Shown here: positions 54,063 through 63,071 of the stretch, piece by piece
How positions within the stretch are numbered: position 1 is the stretch's first letter
Layout of the letters: each line of letters begins with the position of its first letter
Position numbers and translations under genes: made by a program
NCBI GenBank assembly: GCA_963775015.1
Contig: CAVZHI010000005.1
Coordinates: forward strand, 434,001 to 498,000
DNA length: 64,000 bases
From: JAEMQF01 sp963775015
Lineage (GTDB): Bacteria; Pseudomonadota; Gammaproteobacteria; Burkholderiales; Burkholderiaceae_C
Direction: 5' to 3'
The notes under the pieces: generated by a model
Seen by the model: the letters and a program-made list of their open reading frames with translations, nothing else
What the model was told of the DNA's origin: nothing
Databases searched by the model: none

Positions 54063-54796
54063 CGAAACAGCTCTCGCGCACCGGTGGGTACATCGCTCGC
54101 AAGCAGGCGACGCGCGAGTTCCATGTCTTCGGGCCAGGTGATCTTGAAGTTTTCCAGCTCGCCTCGAACCAGGCGCGGCGCGAGGCCCAATGCTTCAATG
54201 GCGCCGGCCTCGTCCGTCACGCTGCTGCCCGCACGCGCGAGCGCGTCGCGCAGGAGGCCGAATCGGAACATCTGCGGGGTCTGCGCCGCCCACTTGGCGT
54301 CGCGCGCAAGCGTCGCGGTGGCGCGCCCGCCGGCCTCCTGCTTCAAGGTGTCGGCGAGCGGCATCGCCAGGAGCCCGCCGACGCTGTCGTCCAGACAGGC
54401 GTCGATCAATCGATCCACCCACTGCGGCCGAAGCATGCAGCGCGCCGCGTCGTGCACCAGGACCCAGTCATCCGCCTGTGCGCCGCGTCGGGCCAATTCG
54501 TCGAGCCCGGCGAGCACGGTTGCCGCACGCGTCGCGCCGCCGCAGCGCGCAATCCAGCCGGTGAATTCCGGGCAATGGCGTTCGAACAGCTTGTCGTCGA
54601 CGCCGAGCACGACCAACGTCGTGCTCAAGCGCGCCACGCCGGCGAGCGCGTGCAAGGCGTGCGCGACGACGCAGCGCTCGCCGAGCAAGGTGTATTGTTT
54701 GGGCGCAGCGGTCGCAGCGCGTTCACCGACACCTGCGCACGGCACCAGCGCAAACAGGCGCGACGCAGGAGCGTGAAGTGACGGGGCCAGGGACAT
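54059..54796 (-). CDS. ispD: 2-C-methyl-D-erythritol 4-phosphate cytidylyltransferase
   Basis: Third enzyme of the same pathway, 245 residues. The nucleotide loop reads VPCAGVGERAATAAPKQYTLLG (a slightly unusual form of PAAGxGxRM...PKQY), with WVLVHDAARCMLRP and AAQTPQMFR as substrate motifs and ITWPEDMELA at the end. It is divergent from mfd, from a region with an AT-rich palindrome. Confidence 0.93.
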   Translation of the reverse strand: MSLAPSLHAPASRLFALVPCAGVGERAATAAPKQYTLLGERCVVAHALHALAGVARLSTTLVVLGVDDKLFERHCPEFTGWIARCGGATRAATVLAGLDELARRGAQADDWVLVHDAARCMLRPQWVDRLIDACLDDSVGGLLAMPLADTLKQEAGGRATATLARDAKWAAQTPQMFRFGLLRDALARAGSSVTDEAGAIEALGLAPRLVRGELENFKITWPEDMELARRLLASDVPTGARELFR

Positions 54797-54802
54797 CGAG
54801 GC

Positions 54803-54820
54803 GCGAATTCTATAATTCGC
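54803..54820. promoter_or_regulatory. AT-rich palindrome with TATAAT between ispD and mfd
   Basis: GCGAATT (54803-54809) and AATTCGC (54814-54820) form a perfect 7-bp inverted repeat with 4 bases between. It contains TATAAT (54811-54816) towards mfd and TATAGA towards ispD, whose ATG is only about 12 bases away. It may be a shared or divergent -10 region. No good -35 box is evident on either side. Confidence 0.45.
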
Positions 54821-54827
54821 CGCTGAT

Positions 54828-54865
54828 TCGCCCCGGGGAGTTGCTCTGCGGGGCGACTTTGTTTT
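54828..54865 (+). terminator. Hairpin and T-run in the mfd leader
   Basis: TCGCCCC (54828-54834) pairs with GGGGCGA (54850-54856), with a 15-base loop, then CTTTGTTTT. It lies 45 bases before the mfd ATG and right after the palindrome, so a transcript starting at the TATAAT would meet it at once. That suggests attenuation. Confidence 0.5.
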
Positions 54866-54909
54866 GGCAGCGCCGTTCTTCCCTCCCTCGCTTTCGGTCC
54901 CTCACCAGC

Positions 54910-57900
54910 ATGCAACTGCCGCGCCTCGCTTCGGGCAAGCGTTTCACCTTGCCCCGCCCCTGCGGCTCGGCAGATGCGCTGTTGCTTGCGCGTTTTGCGC
55001 AGATGCGTGCAGCGCAGGCATCGATGACGGTGGTCGTTTGCGCCGAACCCGCCGACGCGCAGCGCCTCGAGGGCGAATTGCCCTTCTTCGCGCCGGAACT
55101 GCGAGTCGCCGTTTTCCCCGACTGGGAAACGCTGCCCTACGACAACTTCTCGCCGCACCAGGACCTGATCTCGGAACGCCTGGCCACGCTGTGGCGAATT
55201 TCGCAGGGCGACGTCGACGTCGTGCTCTTGCCCGCGTCGACGGCGCTGGTGCGCCTCGCGCCGCCGAGTTTCATGGCCGCGTACACGTTCAACTTCAAGA
55301 ACAAGCAGCGCCTGAACGAAGCCGCGCTGAAGGCACAGCTCACGCTTGCCGGCTACAGCCACGTGACGCAAGTCGTGTCGCCCGGCGAATACGCGGTGCG
55401 CGGTGGCCTGATCGACTTGTTCCCGATGGGCTCGGCGGTGCCTTACCGCGTCGACCTGTTCGGCGACGAGATCGACTCGATCCGCACCTTCGACCCGGAT
55501 ACACAGCGCAGCCTCTACCCGGTTCCCGAAGTGCGCTTGCTGCCCGGGCGCGAATTCCCGATGGACGAGGCGGCGCGCAACGCGTTTCGCGCGCGCTGGC
55601 GCGAACGCATCGAGGGCGACCCGAGCAAGGCGCGCCTGTACAAGGATATCGGCGCGGGAATCGCGAGCGCCGGCATCGAGTACTACCTGCCGCTGTTCTT
55701 CGAGTCGACAGCGACTTTTTTCGACTACCTGCCCGGCGCCACGGCGATCGTGCTGCACGGCGAAATCGACGCGGCGTTGAACCGCTTCTGGGTTGACACG
55801 CGCGAGCGCCACAAGTTCTTCCAGGCCGATCGCGAGCGCCCCGTCTTGCCCCCGGAAGACCTGTTCTTGAAGCCGCCCGACTGGTTTGCCCTCACAGCCT
55901 CGTTTGCAACGCTTGCGGTGCGCGGCCCGGACGACGCCGCCTCGCCGGGCGCGAAGCACGACGGCGACGAGCCCTCCGGCCCCTGGGCCAAGCCGCTGCC
56001 CGACCTGAGCGTGGACCGCGGCGCGCCCGAGCCGCTGCGCAAGCTCCAGACGCACCTGAGTGCGACAACGCATCGCGTCCTGATCGTCGCCGAGAGCACC
56101 GGGCGCCGCGAAACGCTGCTCGAGTTGCTGCGCGACAACCGCATCGAGCCACCGAGCGTCGGATCGCTCGACGAATTTCTCACCGGGTCGGCGCATTTTG
56201 CGATCGCCGTCGCGCCGCTCGCCGAAGGCTTCTTCTGGCACGAACCGGACAGCGCAATCGCGCTCGAAGTCGTCACTGAGACCGAACTGTTCGCGAATCG
56301 CCCTGCGGCGCGGCGCCGCCGCAAGCAGGAGCAGGTCAGCGACGTCAACGCGCTGATCAAGGACCTGGCCGAGCTCAAGGTCGGCGATCCCGTCGTGCAC
56401 GTGAACCATGGCATCGGGCGCTACGTCGGGTTGAAGAACATCGCGCTCGGCGACGAGCAAGAGCTGAGCGAGTTTCTGCACCTCGAATACGCCGACCAGG
56501 CTGTGCTCTACGTTCCGGTCGCGCAACTTCACCTCATCGCGCGCTACACGGGGGTGAGCGCGGAAGAGGCGCCGCTGCACCGGCTCGGCTCGGGGCAATG
56601 GGAAAAGGCGAAGCGCCGCGCCGCGGAACAGGTGCGCGACACAGCGGCCGAGCTGCTGAATCTGTACGCCCGGCGCGCCGCGCGCGAAGGCCACGCGTTC
56701 CGCTTCACGGCGCACGACTACGAGGCGTTCGCGGCGAGCTTCGGCTTCGAGGAAACGGCGGACCAGGCGGCGGCGATCCACGCCGTGATCCAGGACATGG
56801 TGTCGCCCAGGCCCATGGACCGGCTCGTCTGCGGCGACGTCGGCTTCGGCAAGACTGAAGTCGCGTTGCGCGCTGCGTTTGTCGCCGTCACCGGCGGCAA
56901 ACAGGTCGCGATCCTGGCGCCGACGACGCTGCTCGCTGAACAGCATTTTCATAACATCTCCGATCGTTTCGGCAAGTGGCCGGTCAAGGTCGCCGAGTTG
57001 TCGCGCTTTCGTTCGGCAAAGGAAATCAAGGCCTCGCTCGCGGGAATCGCCGACGGCACGATCGACATCGTCGTCGGCACGCACAAGCTGCTCAGCCAGG
57101 ACATCCAGTTCAAGCGCCTGGGCCTGCTCGTGATCGACGAAGAACACCGCTTCGGCGTGCGCCACAAGGAAGCGATCAAGGCGATGCGTGCCGAAGTCGA
57201 CGTGCTCACGCTCACCGCGACCCCGATCCCGCGTACGCTGGGAATGGCGCTCGAAGGCCTGCGCGACCTGTCGGTGATCGCGACCGCGCCGCAGCGGCGC
57301 CTGGCGATCAAGACCTTCGTGCGCAACGAAGGCAACAGCGTCATCCGCGAAGCGGTGATGCGCGAACTCAAGCGCGGCGGCCAGATCTATTTTCTGCACA
57401 ACGAAGTGGAGACGATTCAGGCGCGCCACGACAAGCTCGCCGAGCTCTTGCCCGAAGCGCGCATTGCGATCGCCCACGGCCAGATGCCCGAGCGCGAGCT
57501 CGAGCGGGTGATGCGCGACTTCGTCGCGCAACGCCACAACCTGCTGCTCTGCTCGACGATCATCGAGACCGGCATCGACGTTCCGAGCGCGAACACGATC
57601 GTCATCAGCCGCGCCGACAAGTTCGGCCTCGCGCAATTGCACCAGCTGCGCGGCCGCGTCGGGAGGTCGCACCATCAGGCCTACGCCTACTTGCTCGTTC
57701 CTGACGTCAAAGGGTTGGCGCGCGGTGCGGCGCAACGCCTGGACGCGATCCAGGCGATGGAAGAACTCGGCTCGGGTTTCTACCTCGCGATGCACGACCT
57801 GGAAATCCGCGGCGCCGGCGAAGTGCTGGGCGAGAACCAGAGCGGCAACATGATGGAAGTCGGGTTCCAGCTCTACAACGACATGCTCTCCGAGGCGGTG

Positions 57901-58401
57901 CGCTCGCTCAAAGCGGGGCGCGAACCCGATTTGCTGTCGCCCCTGTCGGCGACGACCGAAATCAACCTGCACGCGCCGGCCCTGCTGCCCGACGACTACT
58001 GCGGCGACGTGCATACCCGCCTGAACCTGTACAAGCGCTTGGCGACGGTCGACAAACCCGAACAGATCGACGCGCTGCTCGAGGAAATCACGGATCGCTT
58101 CGGCAAACTGCCGCCGCAGGGCCAGACGCTGTTTGACGTGCACCGTCTGCGCGTCCTCGCCAAACCTTATGGCGTGGCGAAGATCGACGCCGCGGCGAAG
58201 CTGATGGTGATCAGCTTTCGGCCGGGCGCGCCCGTCGACGCGCAGCGCATCATCGAACTCGTGCAGAAGAACCGCCACATCAAACTCGCAGGCAATGACA
58301 AGCTGCGCATCGAGCGCGATACGCCCTCGGCCAAGGACCGCGCGCAGGCGATTCGCGATGTGCTGCGCTCGCTGGGCGCGCCGGCGCTGGTCGCGGCGTA
58401 G
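54910..58401 (+). CDS. mfd: Transcription-repair coupling factor Mfd
   Basis: ATP-driven translocase that removes RNA polymerase stalled at lesions and recruits UvrA, 1163 residues. Domains in order: UvrB-like N-terminal part (FPDWETLPYDNFSPHQDLISERL), RNA polymerase interaction domain (about 490-560, VGDPVVHVNHGIGRYVGL), RecG-like helicase with Walker A CGDVGFGKTEVA, DEEHRFG box, TATPIPRTLGMAL, STIIETGIDVPSANTI and the TRG motif RVGRSHHQAYAYLL, then the C-terminal domain. The whole frame is intact. The start MQLPRL is chosen; the frame is open further upstream. Confidence 0.95.
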   Translation: MQLPRLASGKRFTLPRPCGSADALLLARFAQMRAAQASMTVVVCAEPADAQRLEGELPFFAPELRVAVFPDWETLPYDNFSPHQDLISERLATLWRISQGDVDVVLLPASTALVRLAPPSFMAAYTFNFKNKQRLNEAALKAQLTLAGYSHVTQVVSPGEYAVRGGLIDLFPMGSAVPYRVDLFGDEIDSIRTFDPDTQRSLYPVPEVRLLPGREFPMDEAARNAFRARWRERIEGDPSKARLYKDIGAGIASAGIEYYLPLFFESTATFFDYLPGATAIVLHGEIDAALNRFWVDTRERHKFFQADRERPVLPPEDLFLKPPDWFALTASFATLAVRGPDDAASPGAKHDGDEPSGPWAKPLPDLSVDRGAPEPLRKLQTHLSATTHRVLIVAESTGRRETLLELLRDNRIEPPSVGSLDEFLTGSAHFAIAVAPLAEGFFWHEPDSAIALEVVTETELFANRPAARRRRKQEQVSDVNALIKDLAELKVGDPVVHVNHGIGRYVGLKNIALGDEQELSEFLHLEYADQAVLYVPVAQLHLIARYTGVSAEEAPLHRLGSGQWEKAKRRAAEQVRDTAAELLNLYARRAAREGHAFRFTAHDYEAFAASFGFEETADQAAAIHAVIQDMVSPRPMDRLVCGDVGFGKTEVALRAAFVAVTGGKQVAILAPTTLLAEQHFHNISDRFGKWPVKVAELSRFRSAKEIKASLAGIADGTIDIVVGTHKLLSQDIQFKRLGLLVIDEEHRFGVRHKEAIKAMRAEVDVLTLTATPIPRTLGMALEGLRDLSVIATAPQRRLAIKTFVRNEGNSVIREAVMRELKRGGQIYFLHNEVETIQARHDKLAELLPEARIAIAHGQMPERELERVMRDFVAQRHNLLLCSTIIETGIDVPSANTIVISRADKFGLAQLHQLRGRVGRSHHQAYAYLLVPDVKGLARGAAQRLDAIQAMEELGSGFYLAMHDLEIRGAGEVLGENQSGNMMEVGFQLYNDMLSEAVRSLKAGREPDLLSPLSATTEINLHAPALLPDDYCGDVHTRLNLYKRLATVDKPEQIDALLEEITDRFGKLPPQGQTLFDVHRLRVLAKPYGVAKIDAAAKLMVISFRPGAPVDAQRIIELVQKNRHIKLAGNDKLRIERDTPSAKDRAQAIRDVLRSLGAPALVAA

Positions 58402-58501
58402 CTGCCGGCGATCCTGGGGCAAGCGAGCATTTCGCGACCCGCACCACGCGGCCTACCATGCCAGTCCGATGGGCGATGTTGCCCGGCATGGAGGATCCCT
58501 C

Positions 58502-59866
58502 ATGAGCGCACAGACCAAGTTCCTGCTCGACGAGAGCAGACTGCCGAAACACTGGTACAACATCGCCGCGGACCTGCCCGTTCCCGCGCCGCCGGTGCTG
58601 CACCCGGGAACGCTGCAGCCGGTCGGGCCCGACGACCTGGCGCCGCTGTTCCCGATGGAGCTGATCATGCAAGAGGTCAGCACCGAACGCGAAATCCCGA
58701 TTCCCGAACCAGTGCGCGAGGTGTTCCGCCTCTGGCGCCCCTCGCCGCTGGTGCGCGCGCACCGCCTGGAAAAGGCGCTGCAGACGCCGGCGAAGATCTA
58801 CTACAAGTACGAAGGCGTGTCGCCGGCCGGTTCGCACAAGCCCAACACCGCCGTGCCGCAGGCCTGGTACAACGCTCAGGCCGGAATCAAGAAGCTCAGC
58901 ACCGAGACCGGCGCCGGACAATGGGGCTCGGCACTCGCTTTCGCCGGCGCGCTGTTCGGGATTGACGTCACGATTTTCCAGGTGCGCGTGTCGTACGACC
59001 AGAAGCCGTACCGCCGCGCGCTGATGGAAACCTACGGCGCACGCTGCATCGCTTCACCATCGAGTGAGACGAACTCGGGCCGTGCGATCCTGGCCAAGGA
59101 CCCGAACCATCCGGGGTCCCTGGGCATCGCTATTTCCGAGGCAGTCGAAGTGGCGGCGACGCACGACGACACGAAGTATTCGCTCGGCTCGGTGCTGAAC
59201 CACGTGCTGATGCACCAGACGATCATCGGCCAGGAAGCGATTCTGCAGATGGAGATGGCGGGCGACGATCCGGACGTGATCGTCGGTTGCACAGGCGGCG
59301 GCTCGAACTTCGCCGGCATCGCCTTCCCCTTCATCGGCCAGCAGTTGCGCGGCGGCAAGAAACGCCGCATCGTCGCCGTCGAGCCGGCCGCGTGCCCGAG
59401 CCTGACGCGCGGCAAGTACGCCTACGACTTCGGCGACACGGCGCACCTGACGCCGCTGGCGAAGATGCATACCCTGGGCTCAACCTTCACGCCGCCGGGC
59501 TTTCACGCCGGTGGCCTGCGCTACCACGGCATGGCGCCGCTCGTGTCGCACCTGGCGCAACTCGACATCATCCAGGCCAAGGCGTACCCGCAGGTCGCGT
59601 GTTTCGAAGCGGGCGTGATGTTCGCTCGTGCCGAGGGCATCGTCCCTGCGCCGGAAGCGAACCACGCGGTGCGCGGCGCGATCGACGAGGCGCTGCGCTG
59701 CAAGCGCGAGGGTCGCTCGCAGGTGATCCTGTTCAACCTGTGCGGCCACGGCCACTTCGACATGTCGGCGTACAGCGCGTACGCGGCGGGCAAGCTCGTC
59801 GATCAGGCGTACGACGAAGCCGAACTCGCGATGGCGTTGTCAGGCCTGCCTGCGGTGCCGGCCTGA
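58502..59866 (+). CDS. TrpB2-type tryptophan synthase beta-like enzyme
   Basis: PLP-dependent, 454 residues, much longer than ordinary TrpB. It starts with the N-terminal extension of the TrpB2 class (KFLLDESRLPKHWYNIAADLP). The PLP lysine is in PAGSHKPNTA, and the phosphate loop GCTGGGSNFAG. No trpA lies beside it. TrpB2 proteins can make tryptophan from indole and serine; the physiological role here is uncertain. A GGAGG ribosome site is at 58490-58494. Confidence 0.87.
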   Translation: MSAQTKFLLDESRLPKHWYNIAADLPVPAPPVLHPGTLQPVGPDDLAPLFPMELIMQEVSTEREIPIPEPVREVFRLWRPSPLVRAHRLEKALQTPAKIYYKYEGVSPAGSHKPNTAVPQAWYNAQAGIKKLSTETGAGQWGSALAFAGALFGIDVTIFQVRVSYDQKPYRRALMETYGARCIASPSSETNSGRAILAKDPNHPGSLGIAISEAVEVAATHDDTKYSLGSVLNHVLMHQTIIGQEAILQMEMAGDDPDVIVGCTGGGSNFAGIAFPFIGQQLRGGKKRRIVAVEPAACPSLTRGKYAYDFGDTAHLTPLAKMHTLGSTFTPPGFHAGGLRYHGMAPLVSHLAQLDIIQAKAYPQVACFEAGVMFARAEGIVPAPEANHAVRGAIDEALRCKREGRSQVILFNLCGHGHFDMSAYSAYAAGKLVDQAYDEAELAMALSGLPAVPA

Positions 59867-59888
59867 GTTCACGCCAGCTTCGACGCGG

Positions 59889-60407
59889 TCATGGCGAAGC
59901 GAGGCCGACCCATTGATCGACGCCGAGTCGCGCCAGCACGGTGAAGCGCGTCGATCCTGGCCGAATGATCACGGCCTCGCCCTCGGCCAGATGCGGTGGG
60001 CCGGCGACGGCTCGAAACGGACTGCCGTGGCCGACGATCCAGCGGAGTTTGCCTTTCGCCACCGGCGTCGCGAGCAGGCGCTTCAGGCCAGGATAGACGC
60101 TCTCCCGCCCCACGCGCAGTTCGGGCCTCGGCGTTGCGTGGCCGAACGTCAGCGTGGCGTGTTCCATGGTGCGGCACATCGGGCTGGCCAGAACCTCGCT
60201 CGTCGCAGACAGAGGCAACTTCAGTGCACGAATCTCGCGCCCGAGCCGGGCCGCGTCATCGCGACCCTGCGCCGACAACGGGCGCTGGTTTGCACAGTCG
60301 GCATAGCCCTGCATCGAGACGTCGTTGCGCGAAAAGTCGGTGGCCGTATGACGGAAGTAGACGACCAGTCCGCCAAGGCGAAGCGCCTTCCTCCCGAAGA
60401 GGGCGAC
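59889..60407 (-). CDS. Histidine phosphatase-family protein, N-terminus unclear
   Basis: The sequence GLVVYFRHTATDFSRND (the RH motif of the phosphoglycerate-mutase-like superfamily), then CANQRPLSAQGRDDAARLG, ASPMCRTMEHATLTFG and GHGSPF marks a histidine phosphatase close to exported bacterial forms. These normally begin with a signal peptide, but no ATG, GTG or TTG start fits upstream of GLVVYF; the frame runs back into the outer-membrane protein gene, whose stop is at 60421. It may start at a rare codon (CTG 60368) or be truncated at the 5' end. The coordinate given is the earliest plausible point. Confidence 0.6.
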   Translation of the reverse strand, partial: VALFGRKALRLGGLVVYFRHTATDFSRNDVSMQGYADCANQRPLSAQGRDDAARLGREIRALKLPLSATSEVLASPMCRTMEHATLTFGHATPRPELRVGRESVYPGLKRLLATPVAKGKLRWIVGHGSPFRAVAGPPHLAEGEAVIIRPGSTRFTVLARLGVDQWVGLASP

Positions 60408-60420
60408 GCTCGACGATCGG

Positions 60421-61074
60421 CTAGAACCGGTAGTTGAACCCGAGGCTGACCTGCGGGATGTACTTGATCTTGGCCACACCGTCGCGCAGCTCGGCCATTT
60501 CGGCGTCGATTTGCGCCTGCGTCACGATCGACGTATTGCCCAGGTTCGTACCCGAGTGCGTTTCGCTGACCGTCGCCTTGCCGAACGACACGCCCAGATC
60601 GAAGATGAATCCCCAGCCCGTGCTCGCCTGATGCCCGTAACCCAGGCCGAGGTAGGGCGTTGTCTTGGGGTACTTGATCGTCACGTTGAAGCGGTCGTCT
60701 GCGGCGCTGGTGAAAGTGTTCCCACCGATCGTGAACTGCGTCACCCCATCGCCCTGGGCCACAAAATTCGCCTTCAGGTTGTTGAACGTCACGCCCCCGG
60801 TGACGCGCAGACCGCCGAAGTAGAACCAGTCGGCGAACACGCCGATCCGATTGAAGCCCAGTTCGGCGTCGTAGGTCACGCCCTCTTCGACCGTTTTTTT
60901 GCGCCTCGTTCCCAGCGTCGCCCAGTCGCCACGCAGCGTGAAGCTGTCGCTGACGGGCTGGGCGTAGCCGAGCATCACACCGGGCAGGCCCGCGCCGAGG
61001 TAGATTTCGCCGGCGAGCGCGCCGTGCGTGCAGGCGGCCCAAGCGGCCAAAGTCAGGAGGCGTCGACAAATCAT
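60421..61074 (-). CDS. Outer-membrane beta-barrel protein with signal peptide
   Basis: A 217-residue protein. The signal peptide is clear (MICRRLLTLAAWAACTHGALA, cleaved after ALA). The mature part has alternating aromatic and polar strands and ends in NYRF, a terminal Phe of the kind recognised by the Bam machinery. GEIYLGAGLPGVMLGYAQPVSDSFTLRGDW is the first strand pair. It is not identical to a family I know well; OmpW or opacity-type barrels are the nearest idea. It lies just upstream of the histidine phosphatase on the same strand. Confidence 0.75.
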   Translation of the reverse strand: MICRRLLTLAAWAACTHGALAGEIYLGAGLPGVMLGYAQPVSDSFTLRGDWATLGTRRKKTVEEGVTYDAELGFNRIGVFADWFYFGGLRVTGGVTFNNLKANFVAQGDGVTQFTIGGNTFTSAADDRFNVTIKYPKTTPYLGLGYGHQASTGWGFIFDLGVSFGKATVSETHSGTNLGNTSIVTQAQIDAEMAELRDGVAKIKYIPQVSLGFNYRF

Positions 61075-61251
61075 GATGGGGCTCCGTTGGCGGGGTCATT
61101 GGGCGCTGTGAACGACTGCGCGCCCACCACGGTATCGGCGCCTCGCCCACCCGGTTGAGTGGTATTTGCGGGCGTGGCCACGGGCGATGATTCGCGACGG
61201 TGCTAATCTGCGCACCCTCGTCGATTCGTTCACCCTTGCAGGAACCGCAAC

Positions 61252-62403
61252 ATGCCCAGCCTCCTTCCCCAAGTCGACCCTGACGGCCATCTGGAGTATT
61301 CCGTCGTCTTCACCGATCGTGCGTTGAATCACATGTCGGCGAAGTTCCAGGGCGTGATGCGCGACATTTCGCGCGTCTTGAAGGCCACCTACCGTGCGCG
61401 CTCGGCGATCGTCGTCCCGGGCGGCGGCACGGCGGGAATGGAAGCCGTGGCGCGCCAATTCGCCACCGATCGCAAGACGCTCGTGCTGCGCAACGGCTGG
61501 TTCAGCTACCGCTGGACGCAGATTCTCGAAGCCGGGCGAATTTCGCAGGACAGCACCGTGCTCAAGGCGCGTCCGGTGAGTCAGGGTCGGCAAATGGCGT
61601 ACACGCCGGCGCCCCTGGCCGAAGTCGTGGCGACGATCCGCGCGCAGCGCCCCGCCGTCGTGTTCGCGCCGCACGTCGAAACCGCCGCCGGAATGATCTT
61701 GCCCGACGCCTATTTGCGCACGGTGGCCGACGCGACGCATGAAGTCGGCGGCTTGTTCGTCCTCGATTGCATTGCCTCCGGGGCGATCTGGGTCGACATG
61801 CAGGCCACGGGCGTCGACGTGCTCATCAGCGCGCCGCAAAAGGGCTGGAGTTCGTCGCCCTGCTGCGGGCTCGTGATGCTGAGCGAACGCGCTAGAGGCG
61901 CGATCGATGCGACGACGAGCAGCAGCTTCACGCTCGATCTGCGCAAGTGGCTGCAGATCATGGAAACCTACGAAGGCGGCGCGCACGCCTACCATTCGAC
62001 GATGCCCACCGACGCGCTGGCGCGCATGCGCGACGCGATGCTCGAAGCCGAGGCGCTCGGCCTGGAGCACTTGCGCACGCAACAGCAGGAGCTGGGCCGC
62101 AAGGTGCGCACCCTGCTCGCAGCGAAGGGTTTTCGCAGCGTCGCCGCGGAGGGCTTCCAGGCGCCCGGCGTGGTCGTCAGCTACACCGACGACGCGGGTC
62201 TGCACAGCAGCAAGAGCTTTCTCGGCGTGGGACTGCAAACCGCAGCCGGCGTGCCGCTGCAATGCGACGAGACGGCGGACTTCAAGACGTTTCGGGTTGG
62301 TCTGTTCGGCTTGGACAAACTCCAGCATGTCGAGCGCACCGTCGCGAACCTGGAAGATGCGCTGAATCGCATCATCGAAGTCCCGCTGCGCGCGGTCGCG
62401 TGA
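61252..62403 (+). CDS. Class V aminotransferase (alanine/serine-glyoxylate type)
   Basis: PLP-dependent aminotransferase, 383 residues. The PLP-binding lysine lies in SAPQKGWSSSP near residue 200, the Asp contacting the pyridine nitrogen is in FVLDCIASG, and PGGGTAGMEAVARQF binds phosphate. The pattern is that of the serine/alanine-glyoxylate aminotransferase and phosphonoacetaldehyde groups. The exact amino donor is not clear. It is preceded by a 177-base gap containing no gene. Confidence 0.8.
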   Translation: MPSLLPQVDPDGHLEYSVVFTDRALNHMSAKFQGVMRDISRVLKATYRARSAIVVPGGGTAGMEAVARQFATDRKTLVLRNGWFSYRWTQILEAGRISQDSTVLKARPVSQGRQMAYTPAPLAEVVATIRAQRPAVVFAPHVETAAGMILPDAYLRTVADATHEVGGLFVLDCIASGAIWVDMQATGVDVLISAPQKGWSSSPCCGLVMLSERARGAIDATTSSSFTLDLRKWLQIMETYEGGAHAYHSTMPTDALARMRDAMLEAEALGLEHLRTQQQELGRKVRTLLAAKGFRSVAAEGFQAPGVVVSYTDDAGLHSSKSFLGVGLQTAAGVPLQCDETADFKTFRVGLFGLDKLQHVERTVANLEDALNRIIEVPLRAVA

Positions 62404-62450
62404 AGCGCGCCGTCTGACAGCTTGAGTACCGCGCCAGGCGCGCTGCACGC

Positions 62451-63066
62451 ATGCCCGAGGCGGCGCTTTTCGCTCAAAGTCTGCTCGTCGGGTTTTCCAT
62501 CGCTGCGCCGGTCGGGCCGATCGGCCTGCTGACGATCCAGCGAACCCTGCAATTCGGCTCGCGCGCCGGGCTCGCCACCGGCCTCGGCGCAGCCGTGGCA
62601 GACGCGGCTTACGGCGCGGTGGGCGCGTTCGGCGTGACGGCGCTGATCGACGCAATGACGGCGGCGCGCCTGCCGCTGGCCGCCGGCGGCGCGGCCTTTC
62701 TGCTCTGGTTGGCCTGGTCGACCTGGCGCGCGCCGGTCGCCGAGCAGGCCGCGCAGGTGCGCGGCGGGTCGGACCTGCTGCGCTGCTTCGCCGGCACGTT
62801 CGTGCTGACGCTTGTCGAATCCGGCGACGATTCTGTCGTTCATCGCCATCTTCGGCGCCATGGCCGGGCGCCTCGTGATCACGTCGCCGTGGACGATGGT
62901 GCTCGGCGTTCTGCTCGGCTCGGCGCTCTGGTGGCTGCTGCTCAGCGCGGCGGTGGGCAGATTGCGCGGGCGCTTCGACGTGCACTGGCGCCGCCGCGTC
63001 AACGCAGCGTCCGCGCTGCTGCTGGCGGGATTCGCCGTGTGGCAGCTTGCCGGGCTTGTGCGATAG
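62451..63066 (+). pseudogene. LysE-family exporter, one frameshift
   Basis: Inner-membrane amino acid exporter. The N-terminal hallmark SIAAPVGPIGLLTIQRTLQFG and several helices are in the first frame. Near 62813 one extra T changes the expected LTLSNPATILSF into LTLVESGDDS and the remaining helices (ATILSFIAIFGAMAGR to the end) continue in the next frame to the TAG at 63064-63066. Corrected, the length is about 204 residues, normal for LysE. The substrate is unknown. It follows the aminotransferase by 47 bases. Confidence 0.82.
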
Positions 63067-63071
63067 GTTGC

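Noticed and set aside
54625..58422. A 1265-codon open frame on the minus strand opposite mfd
   Set aside because: It is a mirror of mfd codon bias in GC-rich DNA. Its translation is Arg/Ala/His/Val-rich with no recognisable motif, while mfd on the other strand is complete.
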